Shown here: positions 50,666 to 59,102 of the stretch, in pieces | Numbering within the stretch: position 1 is the stretch's first letter | Layout: each line of letters opens with the position of its first letter | Assembly: GCF_029688925.1 (NCBI RefSeq) | Contig: NZ_JARUKY010000024.1 | Location: 1-64,000 of the forward strand | From: Evansella sp. AB-P1 | GTDB lineage: Bacteria; Bacillota; Bacilli; Bacillales; Salisediminibacteriaceae | Direction of reading: 5' to 3' | DNA: 64,000 bases | Position numbers and translations under genes: made by a program | Notes under the pieces: generated by a model | Told to the model about the DNA's origin: nothing | Databases searched by the model: none | What the model saw: the letters and a program-made list of their open reading frames with translations, nothing else

Positions 50666-52114
50666 ATGGATATTTTATCAATCTTATTAGCGGTATTATT
50701 TGTTATTAATATATTATTTGCTATTGTTATAATTTTTATTGAACGTAAGGATGCTAGTGCTTCATGGGCTTGGCTAATGATATTAACCTTCATTCCTTTC
50801 CTGGGTTTCATCATTTATTTATTTTTAGGGCAAAACTTAACTCGACGAAGATTATTTGATTGGGATGGAAAAAGAAAGGTTGGTATTGAAGATTTAATCT
50901 CACAACAAATCAAACAAATAGAAAATCCAGCATTTAACTTTCGAAATTTAATGGTAGATGAGTATCGAGACTTAATTTACATGCACTTAGTTAATAATGA
51001 TGCTCCATTAACAAAAGGAAATGAAGTAACGATATTAAATGACGGAAATGAAAAATTTGATCAATTAATTAATGATATTCAAGGTGCAAAAAACCATATA
51101 CATATTCAATATTATATTTTTAGAAACGATCAATTAGGAAAAAGAATTATCAATGAATTAATAAAGAAAGCTAAAGATGGTGTTAAAGTACGTGTGTTAT
51201 ATGATGAACTTGGTTCCCGAAAGTTAAGAAGAAAGAATTTTTCTCGACTTGCTGAAGTTGGGGGAGAAGTTGGGGTCTTTTTCCCTTCCAAGCTTGCCTT
51301 AATAAATCTACGATTAAATTATAGAAATCATAGAAAGCTCGTAAATATTGATGGACAAATTGGTTACGTAGGTGGTTTTAATGTAGGTGATGAGTACCTT
51401 GGCAAGAAGAAAAAATTTGGTTATTGGCGAGATACTCATTTAAGAATAAAAGGATTGGCTGTAGATGCCATTCAAACAAGGTTCATATTAGATTGGAATC
51501 AGGCTTCAAAGCATTATTACATTCATTATGAAGATCGTTACTTCCCTAAGAAAAACAGTGATGGGGATTGTGCCATGCAAATTGTGTCAAGTGGTCCAGA
51601 CTCTGAATGGGAACAAGTGAAAAATGGTTATATAAATATGATAAATGCGGCAAAAGAATCTATTTTAATTCAAACCCCATATTTTATACCAGACCAAAGC
51701 TTATTAGATGCACTTAGAATTGCATCTTTATCTGGAAAAGACGTGAAGGTAATGATACCTAATAGGCCAGATCACCCTTTTGTATACTGGGCAACTTTTT
51801 CTTATGTTGGTGAGTTGTTAAAGGCAGGAGGGAAGGTTTACATTTACGAGAAAGGTTTTATTCATGCAAAAACGATTGTCGTTGATGGAAAGCTAAATTC
51901 CGTAGGTACTGCAAATATTGATATGAGGAGCTTTAAACTTAATTTTGAAGTGAATGCATTTTTATACGATGTTAAAACATCTCGAAAACTCGCTTCTATG
52001 TTTGAAGAAGATATGAAAGTGTCAACAGAACTAACACAAGAGATGTATAATAACCGTTCAAGAAAGATTAGATTTAAAGAGTCTATTTCTAGGCTTTTAT
52101 CACCTATATTATAA
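50666..52114 (+). CDS. cls: Cardiolipin synthase
   Basis: 482-residue membrane enzyme joining two phosphatidylglycerols to cardiolipin. Two N-terminal membrane helices (about 3-25 and 33-55), then two PLD domains, each with an HKD motif: NHRKLVNIDGQIGYVGGFNVGDEY near residue 222 and FIHAKTIVVDGKLNSVGTANIDMRSF near residue 401. Length and organisation are those of Bacillus Cls. The AAGGTAGG before the ATG is a fair ribosome binding site. Cardiolipin content often rises under salt stress, which fits the ectoine operon in the same window. Confidence 0.94.
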   Translation: MDILSILLAVLFVINILFAIVIIFIERKDASASWAWLMILTFIPFLGFIIYLFLGQNLTRRRLFDWDGKRKVGIEDLISQQIKQIENPAFNFRNLMVDEYRDLIYMHLVNNDAPLTKGNEVTILNDGNEKFDQLINDIQGAKNHIHIQYYIFRNDQLGKRIINELIKKAKDGVKVRVLYDELGSRKLRRKNFSRLAEVGGEVGVFFPSKLALINLRLNYRNHRKLVNIDGQIGYVGGFNVGDEYLGKKKKFGYWRDTHLRIKGLAVDAIQTRFILDWNQASKHYYIHYEDRYFPKKNSDGDCAMQIVSSGPDSEWEQVKNGYINMINAAKESILIQTPYFIPDQSLLDALRIASLSGKDVKVMIPNRPDHPFVYWATFSYVGELLKAGGKVYIYEKGFIHAKTIVVDGKLNSVGTANIDMRSFKLNFEVNAFLYDVKTSRKLASMFEEDMKVSTELTQEMYNNRSRKIRFKESISRLLSPIL

Positions 52115-52149
52115 GGTGATAAGGAGAGTATATTAGACGTCGTTATTAT

Positions 52150-52179
52150 TAAGGTGTGTTCTAGCTAGAACACACCTTA
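52150..52179. terminator. Perfect 30-base palindrome, bidirectional terminator
   Basis: TAAGGTGTGTTCTAG followed directly by its reverse complement. It lies between the convergent cls and sulfite-oxidase-like genes. Confidence 0.8.
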
Positions 52180-52185
52180 GACCTT

Positions 52186-53241
52186 TTATTCGATTTTTAC
52201 TTTTACTTTGTAAACTGCATTATAACCGTATCCTTTACGGTTCCAATAGGCTTTGTCGGGTTGAATTCGTCCAGCGGTATCTTCTCCTTTGCAAAGGATT
52301 GTATATTCCCCTGTATCATTTACTTCCCATACATAGCTCCATGGAACAAAGGCATATTTACTTAATGCTTGATGCAATGTTGCTTTATTCCATGATTGAC
52401 CATCATCAGTACTTATGTAAACATTTTTAATACGGCCCAATCCGGTCCACGCAATACCACTTATACAATGTGTCCCTTTACTAGATGTTGAATAGTCTAG
52501 TGGTTTTTGAATGATTGTGTTCACGTTCATGCTTGTAACAAAGGAAGCATTTTCATCATTATACTTATTAGGATAATATACGTAGTCTTCTGTTTGATAA
52601 GGACCTTGAAATGAATGATTAATTAATGTAATGGATTTTAACCACTTTACAGATGCCATTCCGTACCAATGAGGAACAATTAGTCGAAGAGGAGCACCCT
52701 GTTTATATGGTATTGGAGTCCCGTTATAAAAAAGTGCTACTATTGTGTCTTCATGTAAAGCTTTACTTAATGGTAAACTCCGACAGTACGGCAAATTTTG
52801 TTTATTCTTTTCTTTCCCATTATCATGTGCTTCAAATACAACCTCTTTTGCTGAGCTTCTAATCCCAGTGATCTTTAACATGTTATTTAAAGAAATACCA
52901 GTCCAAGCTCCTTGACTAATGGCTCCTGCCTCCCATTGCTCTCCATAAGTTTTAGGAGAAAAAAAAGATCGTTTATTTCCAGCACATTCAAGAACATTTT
53001 TGACCGTCCTTAAAGGAAAGTGAATTAAATCATTAATGTGAAAGGTTGATACGCTACCAACTTCACCTTTAATCGATAATATATAATTATCTTCTTTTAA
53101 GGGCGGATAGTTAAAATGATTCCTAATATAAAAATAGTCAGGGGGAGTAGGGGTAAAATGTTCTAAGAAGTGAATTGGTGTTTCTTGGTTTTCGGGAGAC
53201 AAGCTTCGTGTTATCAGATATGGTTTATTTAAATGTGACAT
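52186..53241 (-). CDS. Sulfite-oxidase-family molybdopterin oxidoreductase
   Basis: 351 residues from ATG 53241 (AAGGAGAGTGTCT upstream). The molybdopterin domain has the ligand Cys in VLECAGNKRSFF (about residue 86), preceded by the family phrases YFYIRNHFNYPP and LSIKGEVG; later KQGAPLRLIVPHWYGMASVKWLKSI. The C-terminal dimerisation domain (Mo-co_dimer) has SGIAWTGLGRIKNVYISTDDGQSWNKA and WSYVWEV. There is no heme b5 domain and no signal peptide, so it is a cytoplasmic sulfite-oxidase-like enzyme; the substrate is not known. Confidence 0.86.
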   Translation of the reverse strand: MSHLNKPYLITRSLSPENQETPIHFLEHFTPTPPDYFYIRNHFNYPPLKEDNYILSIKGEVGSVSTFHINDLIHFPLRTVKNVLECAGNKRSFFSPKTYGEQWEAGAISQGAWTGISLNNMLKITGIRSSAKEVVFEAHDNGKEKNKQNLPYCRSLPLSKALHEDTIVALFYNGTPIPYKQGAPLRLIVPHWYGMASVKWLKSITLINHSFQGPYQTEDYVYYPNKYNDENASFVTSMNVNTIIQKPLDYSTSSKGTHCISGIAWTGLGRIKNVYISTDDGQSWNKATLHQALSKYAFVPWSYVWEVNDTGEYTILCKGEDTAGRIQPDKAYWNRKGYGYNAVYKVKVKIE

Positions 53242-53492
53242 AGACACTCTCCTTCTGGTAAATGCAAGTAGGTAAGTTTATTCAATATATATTTATTGAT
53301 ATGTTTAGTTAGAATATGGAGTATTAAATAGTTAGTAAGGTTATTTCATGCAAAATTTTATTAGATACGGTAAGGGTAATTATTTAAGTTAATAATTTTT
53401 TGTTTAAGTAACATATGTATAATTTTTATAAAGCAAAGCAGTTGTCATAAAGCGTTTTCGCCTAGTAAAATTTATTTCAATAGTGGGGTGGA

Positions 53493-54830
53493 ATGATGGA
53501 AACAATACAATGGAGCCAATTTGAAAACTACTTACTTAACAAAATGAATAATGAACATATTTGTGGTGTATCTGTTGCTGTATCACAACATGGAGAAGTC
53601 ATCTATCAAAAGGGATTTGGTTATAAAAATATAACAACGGAGGAGCCAATTACTCCTAATACAATTTTTGGAATAGCTTCTATTACAAAATCATTTACAG
53701 CTTTAGCTATTATGGAATTAGAGGATAAAGGGCTTATAAACCTAGATGATCCAGTAATCAAACATTTACCTGAATGGTCCATACGAGGGGTAAGGGATAT
53801 GGAACAATTTAAAATCTACCATCTTCTTTCTCATACAACAGGCTTGGCACCTATGGAAAGGCGTGAAGACCTGAACAAACTAAAAGAACATGTAACATAT
53901 TTCGATTCTAAACAGCCAGAGTTTTTGGGGAAACCTGGTAAATTTTTTAGTTATTGTAATGACACCTTTATTTTACTTGGAGCCATCATTGAACGAATTA
54001 CTGGGAAACTATTTCGCCGTCATATAACAGAAATGATTTTAAATCCATTAAACATGTATCGTTCAACAATGAGTTTAGAGGAAGTGGCTAAATATGAAGA
54101 TGTATCAACGCCTTATGATTATAATGGGAGTACAAACAAGTTAGAAGAACAACCATGGCCAAGACTTGGTAACTATGAAGTTGGAGGTGGAGTAAGGTCA
54201 ACCGCTTTAGATTTATTGAAATATGGTCAGTTTTACCTTGATGCTGGAAAAAGGAATAGGGAACAATGGATTTCCTCTAACGTTCTTAAACAAATGTGGA
54301 TAAATCCATTTGAAATTACAGAAGGTTCATATTATGGCTATGCCTTTAAAGTAACTAAACAATATTCTAATATGACTCTAGTGGAGCACGGTGGAGGACA
54401 ACCAGGAGTATCATCAAATTTTGGATTTATTCCAGAAAAGAATTTGGTTGTGGCGGTACTTTGTAATGTTTCAAATATTGCAGCAGACGACATTTGGTTA
54501 AGGGCAGTTAATACAGCATTACATATACCATTTGAACAGAAACGTATAACATATCCCGAAAAAAATCTTTCCATAGATCAATTAGCTAACGTTGTTGGTA
54601 AGTACAGCTGTGAAGAAGGGTCATCTGTTAAAATATTTATTGAAAATAACAGACCAATGCTAAATATGAATGGAGAGATTTTTGAGTTGAAGGGCGCCAG
54701 TGCCAATAAATTGGTGATTATAAAAACAGAACGTCCTATCCAATTTTATTTCAAAGGGGAAGGTGGACGTGCTTGGGCTTTATTGTTAGGAGCACGAATG
54801 TTAATAAGAAGGGAAGAGGAAAGCAGTTGA
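53493..54830 (+). CDS. Serine hydrolase, beta-lactamase/class C family
   Basis: 445 residues. Catalytic SITKS motif (SxxK, Ser about residue 65), Tyr-Cys-Asn of the YxN motif in FFSYCND (about residue 151), and HGGGQPG near residue 296 in the place of KTG. A C-terminal extra domain (from about 345) resembles the DUF3471-like lipocalin-type tail. No signal peptide, so probably a cytoplasmic esterase or peptidase. GGGGTGG precedes two consecutive ATG codons (53493 and 53496). The stop overlaps the next gene by four bases. Confidence 0.85.
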   Translation: MMETIQWSQFENYLLNKMNNEHICGVSVAVSQHGEVIYQKGFGYKNITTEEPITPNTIFGIASITKSFTALAIMELEDKGLINLDDPVIKHLPEWSIRGVRDMEQFKIYHLLSHTTGLAPMERREDLNKLKEHVTYFDSKQPEFLGKPGKFFSYCNDTFILLGAIIERITGKLFRRHITEMILNPLNMYRSTMSLEEVAKYEDVSTPYDYNGSTNKLEEQPWPRLGNYEVGGGVRSTALDLLKYGQFYLDAGKRNREQWISSNVLKQMWINPFEITEGSYYGYAFKVTKQYSNMTLVEHGGGQPGVSSNFGFIPEKNLVVAVLCNVSNIAADDIWLRAVNTALHIPFEQKRITYPEKNLSIDQLANVVGKYSCEEGSSVKIFIENNRPMLNMNGEIFELKGASANKLVIIKTERPIQFYFKGEGGRAWALLLGARMLIRREEESS

Positions 54831-55306
54831 AGCAGTTATGCATTATACCATGTGGAAAGAAAAAAGTTTGGGACAAACATCCAACATTTGGTTCAATGCC
54901 AGCAAAAGATGTATATTTAAGTACGTTTCATCGTTTGTGTCGTGCCTACGCTATGCATTTTTTTGACTATTGGGTTATCTTATCAGCAAAGCATGGGTTT
55001 TTATTTGAAAATGATATTGTTGACGGACCCTATGATATAACTTTCAACGGAAAGAGCAATGAAATAATAACCATAAATGACTTACAAGAACAAGCAATTG
55101 AAAAACAATTATACAATTGTAATGATGTTGTTGTGTTAACTGGGAAAAAGTATGTTCCGATCATTCATAATGTTTTTCCCGATACTTGCTCTAAACAATT
55201 TCCTCTTTTAAGTTATGGAGGTATTGGAGTCATGCAGCAAAAATTGAAAGTAGCTTTGGAAAAGGATCATCCAATTCACTTACCTATAACGTCCAAACTT
55301 CGATGA
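54827..55306 (+). CDS. DUF6884-like protein
   Basis: 159 residues from TTG 54827; AGAGGAA lies before it, and the start overlaps the stop of the hydrolase (TTGA). Features: CIIPCGKKKVWDKHP at the N-terminus, DYWVILSAKHGFLFENDIVDGPYDITF in the middle, then VVLTGKKYVPIIHNVFP. The two phrases IIPCGKKK and SAKHGFL are characteristic of the DUF6884 family, which is thought to be related to nucleotide- or base-modifying enzymes. The function of this copy is unknown. It is translationally coupled to the hydrolase. Confidence 0.72.
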   Translation: MKQLCIIPCGKKKVWDKHPTFGSMPAKDVYLSTFHRLCRAYAMHFFDYWVILSAKHGFLFENDIVDGPYDITFNGKSNEIITINDLQEQAIEKQLYNCNDVVVLTGKKYVPIIHNVFPDTCSKQFPLLSYGGIGVMQQKLKVALEKDHPIHLPITSKLR

Positions 55307-55515
55307 ATTACATCAATCATAATGATTTTAGTCTGATTATTCATTCATGTCTCTTGTCCCTTTCTTTTAAATTGTTAATCTAGTATACAAAAAAGACAAG
55401 CAGTTGAGTAGTTTTTGCACATTATGACAAAGATATTGGTGTTTATAACGACGGCAAATGACAGGCTTTTTATATTCCCTTTTATATAATTAAGAGCAAG
55501 AAGGGGGACAGTGAA

Positions 55516-56412
55516 ATGAATAATGCTATAACAATCTATGAAATAAAACAAGAGTTAAGTGATAACGAACTAGAATACCTCCTCACGATGGAACAGGATA
55601 ATATTTGTTTTTTTAGATTTACTGGGGGAAATCCAAGTGAAACAGAGTCATTAATTAAGAAGCTTTATCATTTACGAGAAAGGAATGTCTTATTGTTTAT
55701 TATATTCCGCTTTCCCTTTCGTTTTGAAGGGAAAAGTCGGATGGAAGCAGCTATACACCAATTTTTCAAATTAAAGGACATTTGTGATGGAATTCTTTAT
55801 TTTTATAGTGATGGAATGATGGAAGTGCTAGATTCAAACACTTCTATTAAAGAAGCAAAAATATTTTTTGAACAAATTGAACAAAGACCGATACAAGCAA
55901 TTAGAGAAATGCTTAACCAAACAGGTGATATTAATATTGATGTTCAAGATATAAAGGCGTTTGTTAAAAATAATAAAGATTGCCTCTTTATAAGAACATT
56001 TGAAGGGGATACATTTGATGAACCATTAAAATATGTCATATCTGCACCTTATCTTCCAGAAGACTTTGCGGAAAGTAACCAACTTTTAATTAATATTGGT
56101 TATTCACAGGATGTAGACATGAATGCATTCAGACAAATAAATTTAAGGTTAAATGACCTATTCCATAAAGCGGAAATTTTTAAGCTAGGAAGTTATTTAA
56201 TGAATACCTCTGGCTCTAATTTAAAAATAACAATCATGGCAAACGGAATTTCAGATCCATTCTCTCGTCCACGTAAATTAAAAAGCGAACGATTATATCG
56301 ATATTGGTTATTGGATCAGTGGGAAAAGGTAACTAAGCTTGGGAAACCAGCTACATGGTTTGATAACATCTCGAAGAAAGATATTAGGACAGAAATTAAT
56401 AAGGATGACTGA
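55516..56412 (+). CDS. FtsZ/tubulin-like protein lacking the GTP-binding N-terminal part
   Basis: 298 residues. From about residue 60 the order of motifs parallels FtsZ: FIIFRFPFRFEGKSRMEAA (compare FtsZ VVTRPFTFEGRKR--QA), GILYFYSDGMMEVLDSNTSIKEA (compare IVIPNDRILEIVDKNT), GDINIDVQDIKAFV (compare GLINLDFADVKTVM), EPLKYVISAPYLPEDFAESNQLLINIGYSQDVDMNAFRQIN and LKITIMANGI. The first 60 residues lack the T1-T3 loops, and where FtsZ has GGGTGTG this protein has TGGNPSET. It therefore probably cannot bind or hydrolyse GTP. AGAAGGGGGA precedes the ATG. Function unknown; it may modulate FtsZ or be unrelated to division. Confidence 0.65.
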   Translation: MNNAITIYEIKQELSDNELEYLLTMEQDNICFFRFTGGNPSETESLIKKLYHLRERNVLLFIIFRFPFRFEGKSRMEAAIHQFFKLKDICDGILYFYSDGMMEVLDSNTSIKEAKIFFEQIEQRPIQAIREMLNQTGDINIDVQDIKAFVKNNKDCLFIRTFEGDTFDEPLKYVISAPYLPEDFAESNQLLINIGYSQDVDMNAFRQINLRLNDLFHKAEIFKLGSYLMNTSGSNLKITIMANGISDPFSRPRKLKSERLYRYWLLDQWEKVTKLGKPATWFDNISKKDIRTEINKDD

Positions 56413-56469
56413 TATACTTAATGAGAAAATGTAGCTCCATTAAACACTCTTTCATATAGATAAAGAAAG

Positions 56470-56499
56470 CTGCGGATAATATAAACCGTAGTTTTTTTT
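56470..56499 (+). terminator. Terminator after the FtsZ-like gene
   Basis: CTGCGG and CCGTAG (one G-U) pair around ATAATATAAA and are followed by eight T. Confidence 0.72.
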
Positions 56500-56699
56500 A
56501 ATTTTAATAGAGAATTATTATCTTTAAATATGGATATATTAACCATACTTATTTGTGTAGTCAATTATTTTGTCTACCTGAAAATAACACTAAGCTAAGG
56601 GTACCATTTATCTTTTAAAAAAAGATCCCGGGGTCTTTGAATCTATACTTTTGATAGTAAAAATTTAAGCAGTTTGTGAAGGATGTGTTACTTCGTATC

Positions 56700-56885
56700 C
56701 TACACTGAAAATAGAACGTTTCAGGAGTGAAGGGCAGCGACTCCAGTGGGATCAGCACGAGTCGAAATCCCCTACCACTTACCGAGTAAGTGGTAGGAAG
56801 TTGAGGCCGTGCCCCGGAACCAGGACGGTGACATTACCCGTTGCCTACAGGACGTGGGCTGCCCTTAGGCGTAATAAAGTAAGCA
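56700..56885. repeat. Intergenic repeat, copy E
   Basis: Starts near ACTGAAAATAGAACGTTTCA, includes GCGACTCCAGTGGGATCAGC (also on the minus strand at 48.3 kb), the hairpin CTACCACTTAC/GTAAGTGGTAG, GAGGCCGTGCCCC and the module CAGGACGTGGGCTGCCCTTA that is shared with 31.45 kb. GC-rich compared with its surroundings. A frame that runs through it into the following gene (from 56801) is not the true start of that gene. Confidence 0.75.
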
Positions 56886-56959
56886 AATATTTAGTACTAA
56901 CATGTTTATTTACTTTTTGCATTACTTATTTTTTATGTAGCAAAAATAAAGGGGGGTGC

Positions 56960-57787
56960 ATGATAAAAATGAATCATGCAGAAATAAAGAAGGAGTACAT
57001 TACACTGCAAGGGATGCAAATTTATTGTGAATCCATTATAAATGATAAGCCTCCGATCATTTTATTACATGGTTTTGTATCATCGACTTATACATTTAAA
57101 CGATTAATTCCTTTATTAAAAGAACATTTTTCCGTTGTTGCTATTGACCTACCAGGTTTTGGCCGAAGTGAAAAATCTAAGGTATTCGTATATTCCTTTG
57201 AAAATTATGCAGCGCTTGTATATGACTGTATTAACTATTTTTCTTTTAAAGACGTCATTCTCGTTGGACATTCTATGGGAGGTCAAATTTCTTTGTATTT
57301 GGCAAAAAAGCATCCCGAATTGATAAAGAAAATGGTTCTATTATGTAGCTCAGCATATAGGGAAAAAGCGAAGAATTCTTTAAGGTATAGTTCATACTTA
57401 CCTTTTTTCACATTTTTTGCAAGAAGGTGGATCATGAAGAAAGATATAAATGAAACATTGAATAATGTGTTTTCAAATTCATCCTATATACATGATGAAT
57501 TAATCCATGAATTTTCCAGACCATTAAAAGAAAAGGCTTTTTATTGCTCTCTTGTTCGATTATTAAGGCATAGAGAAGGGGACTTGCCTAGTCAAGAATT
57601 GAAGAAAATTAATGTACCAACTTTATTAATTTGGGGTGAGGCTGATAAGGTAGTACCGTTTGAACTAGGCTTACGACTGTCAAAGGATCTACCTAAGGCA
57701 GAAATAATAAGCTATGAAAACACGGGCCATCTTATAACAGAAGAAAGACCAAGAGATATTTATAAAGAAATTATTTCATATGCCTGA
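56960..57787 (+). CDS. Alpha/beta hydrolase
   Basis: 275 residues from ATG 56960, just after AAAGGGGGG; residues read upstream of it come from the repeat and are not coding. Oxyanion-hole motif ILLHGF (about residue 36), DLPGFGRSEKS, nucleophile elbow GHSMGG (Ser about residue 105), and the C-terminal IWGEADKVVPFE (Asp) and TGHLITEERP (His) complete the catalytic triad. No signal peptide. Substrate unknown; typical of the esterase or C-C hydrolase-like family. Single gene. Confidence 0.85.
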   Translation: MIKMNHAEIKKEYITLQGMQIYCESIINDKPPIILLHGFVSSTYTFKRLIPLLKEHFSVVAIDLPGFGRSEKSKVFVYSFENYAALVYDCINYFSFKDVILVGHSMGGQISLYLAKKHPELIKKMVLLCSSAYREKAKNSLRYSSYLPFFTFFARRWIMKKDINETLNNVFSNSSYIHDELIHEFSRPLKEKAFYCSLVRLLRHREGDLPSQELKKINVPTLLIWGEADKVVPFELGLRLSKDLPKAEIISYENTGHLITEERPRDIYKEIISYA

Positions 57788-57914
57788 TACTCCCGCAACT
57801 AAAGGAATGAGCTTTTCTGTTCGAGGAATTCTGTTTACTTTACAATAAAGGAGTTCGACACTACAATAAAGTTAGTAACAAACATAAATAAAGTGAAGTG
57901 TGGGAGGAAATGAT

Positions 57915-58895
57915 ATGGTACAAAAATTGATTAAGGGAATTCATCATGTATCTGCTATTACTGGAAATGTAAAAGAAAACTATCATTTTTATACGGAAAT
58001 ATTAGGTATGCGTTTAGTGAAGAAAACAGTAAATCAAGATGATACATCCATGTACCATCTGTTTTATGCGGATGAACGGGGAAATCCAGGGACAGATTTA
58101 ACATTCTTTGAAATTCCACGTGCTGGAAAAACATATCCAGGTACAAATAGCATTTCAAACACTTCATTACGAGTTTCAAATGATGAAGCAATTCAGTTTT
58201 GGAAAAAAAGGTTTGAAGAGTTTGGAGTAGAGCATGATACTATTTCACGTAATAATAGTAGGCTTACCATCTTTTTTAGAGATTTTGAAGGGCAACGATT
58301 GTCTTTAGTTTCGGATGAGAATAACGAAGGAGTTTCTGGTGGAAAGCCGTGGGATAAAAGTCCAATTCCTATTCAGTATGGAATAGTAGGCTTAGGTCCT
58401 ATTACATTGACCGTGTCTATCTTGGGAAATACGGAAAAGATACTAACTTCTGTTCTGGGATTTAAAAAAGTTGGAGAAAATAAACTAAATGTGGAAAATG
58501 TGGAACGTGATGTTCATATTTTTGAAACTGCTGAGGGTGGAACAGGGGCTGAGGTACATGTAATTGAAATGAAAGATCAAAGGAGAGAAAGGGCTGGTCG
58601 GGGGAGTGTGCACCACGTAGCTTTTCGAGTAGAAGATGAAAAAGAGCTAAATGAATGGGTAAATACACTGAACGAATTAAACATCCCAAATTCAGGATTC
58701 GTTGAAAGATACTATTTTCGTTCCTTATATTTCCGCGAACCTAATGGTATATTATTTGAATTGGCAACGGATGGACCTGGGTTTGAATCTGATGAAGATT
58801 TTGAACAATTAGGTGGAAAACTAGCTCTACCACCATACTTTGAAAATGAAAGAGAAGAGATCGAAGCAAATCTTGAACCATTAGATACGAAGTAA
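57915..58895 (+). CDS. Ring-cleaving dioxygenase of the glyoxalase superfamily, MhqO type
   Basis: 326 residues from ATG 57915 (GGGAGG upstream; five residues read further upstream are inside that signal). Two vicinal-oxygen-chelate modules: first IKGIHHVSAITGNVKENYHFYTEILGMRLVKKTVNQDD, second GSVHHVAFRVEDEKELNEWV with FREPNGILFELATDGPGF. Metal ligands His (GIHHVS), His (SVHHVA) and Glu (LFELA) are in place. The MhqO/CatE group oxidatively opens hydroquinone or catechol compounds and is usually induced by quinones. No MhqR regulator is adjacent. Confidence 0.85.
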   Translation: MVQKLIKGIHHVSAITGNVKENYHFYTEILGMRLVKKTVNQDDTSMYHLFYADERGNPGTDLTFFEIPRAGKTYPGTNSISNTSLRVSNDEAIQFWKKRFEEFGVEHDTISRNNSRLTIFFRDFEGQRLSLVSDENNEGVSGGKPWDKSPIPIQYGIVGLGPITLTVSILGNTEKILTSVLGFKKVGENKLNVENVERDVHIFETAEGGTGAEVHVIEMKDQRRERAGRGSVHHVAFRVEDEKELNEWVNTLNELNIPNSGFVERYYFRSLYFREPNGILFELATDGPGFESDEDFEQLGGKLALPPYFENEREEIEANLEPLDTK

Positions 58896-58924
58896 ATTAT
58901 TTTGTTTATTGCACAGTTAACTTA

Positions 58925-58951
58925 GATGTCCGAAGGTGGGCATCTTTTTTG
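58925..58951 (+). terminator. Terminator of the dioxygenase gene
   Basis: GATGTCC and GGGCATC pair (one G-U) around GAAGGT and are followed by six T. Confidence 0.8.
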
Positions 58952-59102
58952 TTTAAGTTAAATTGGAATGTCTTTAGGGTATCAGTAAAGAAGGTGTAAA
59001 AAATTCAGCAAACAATAATGAAAATAAATAAATACTTTCAAGAGGGGATACTCTATAACTATTGATTTCACATTAAAGAAAGTTAAAGAGAGGCCTTCGA
59101 AA

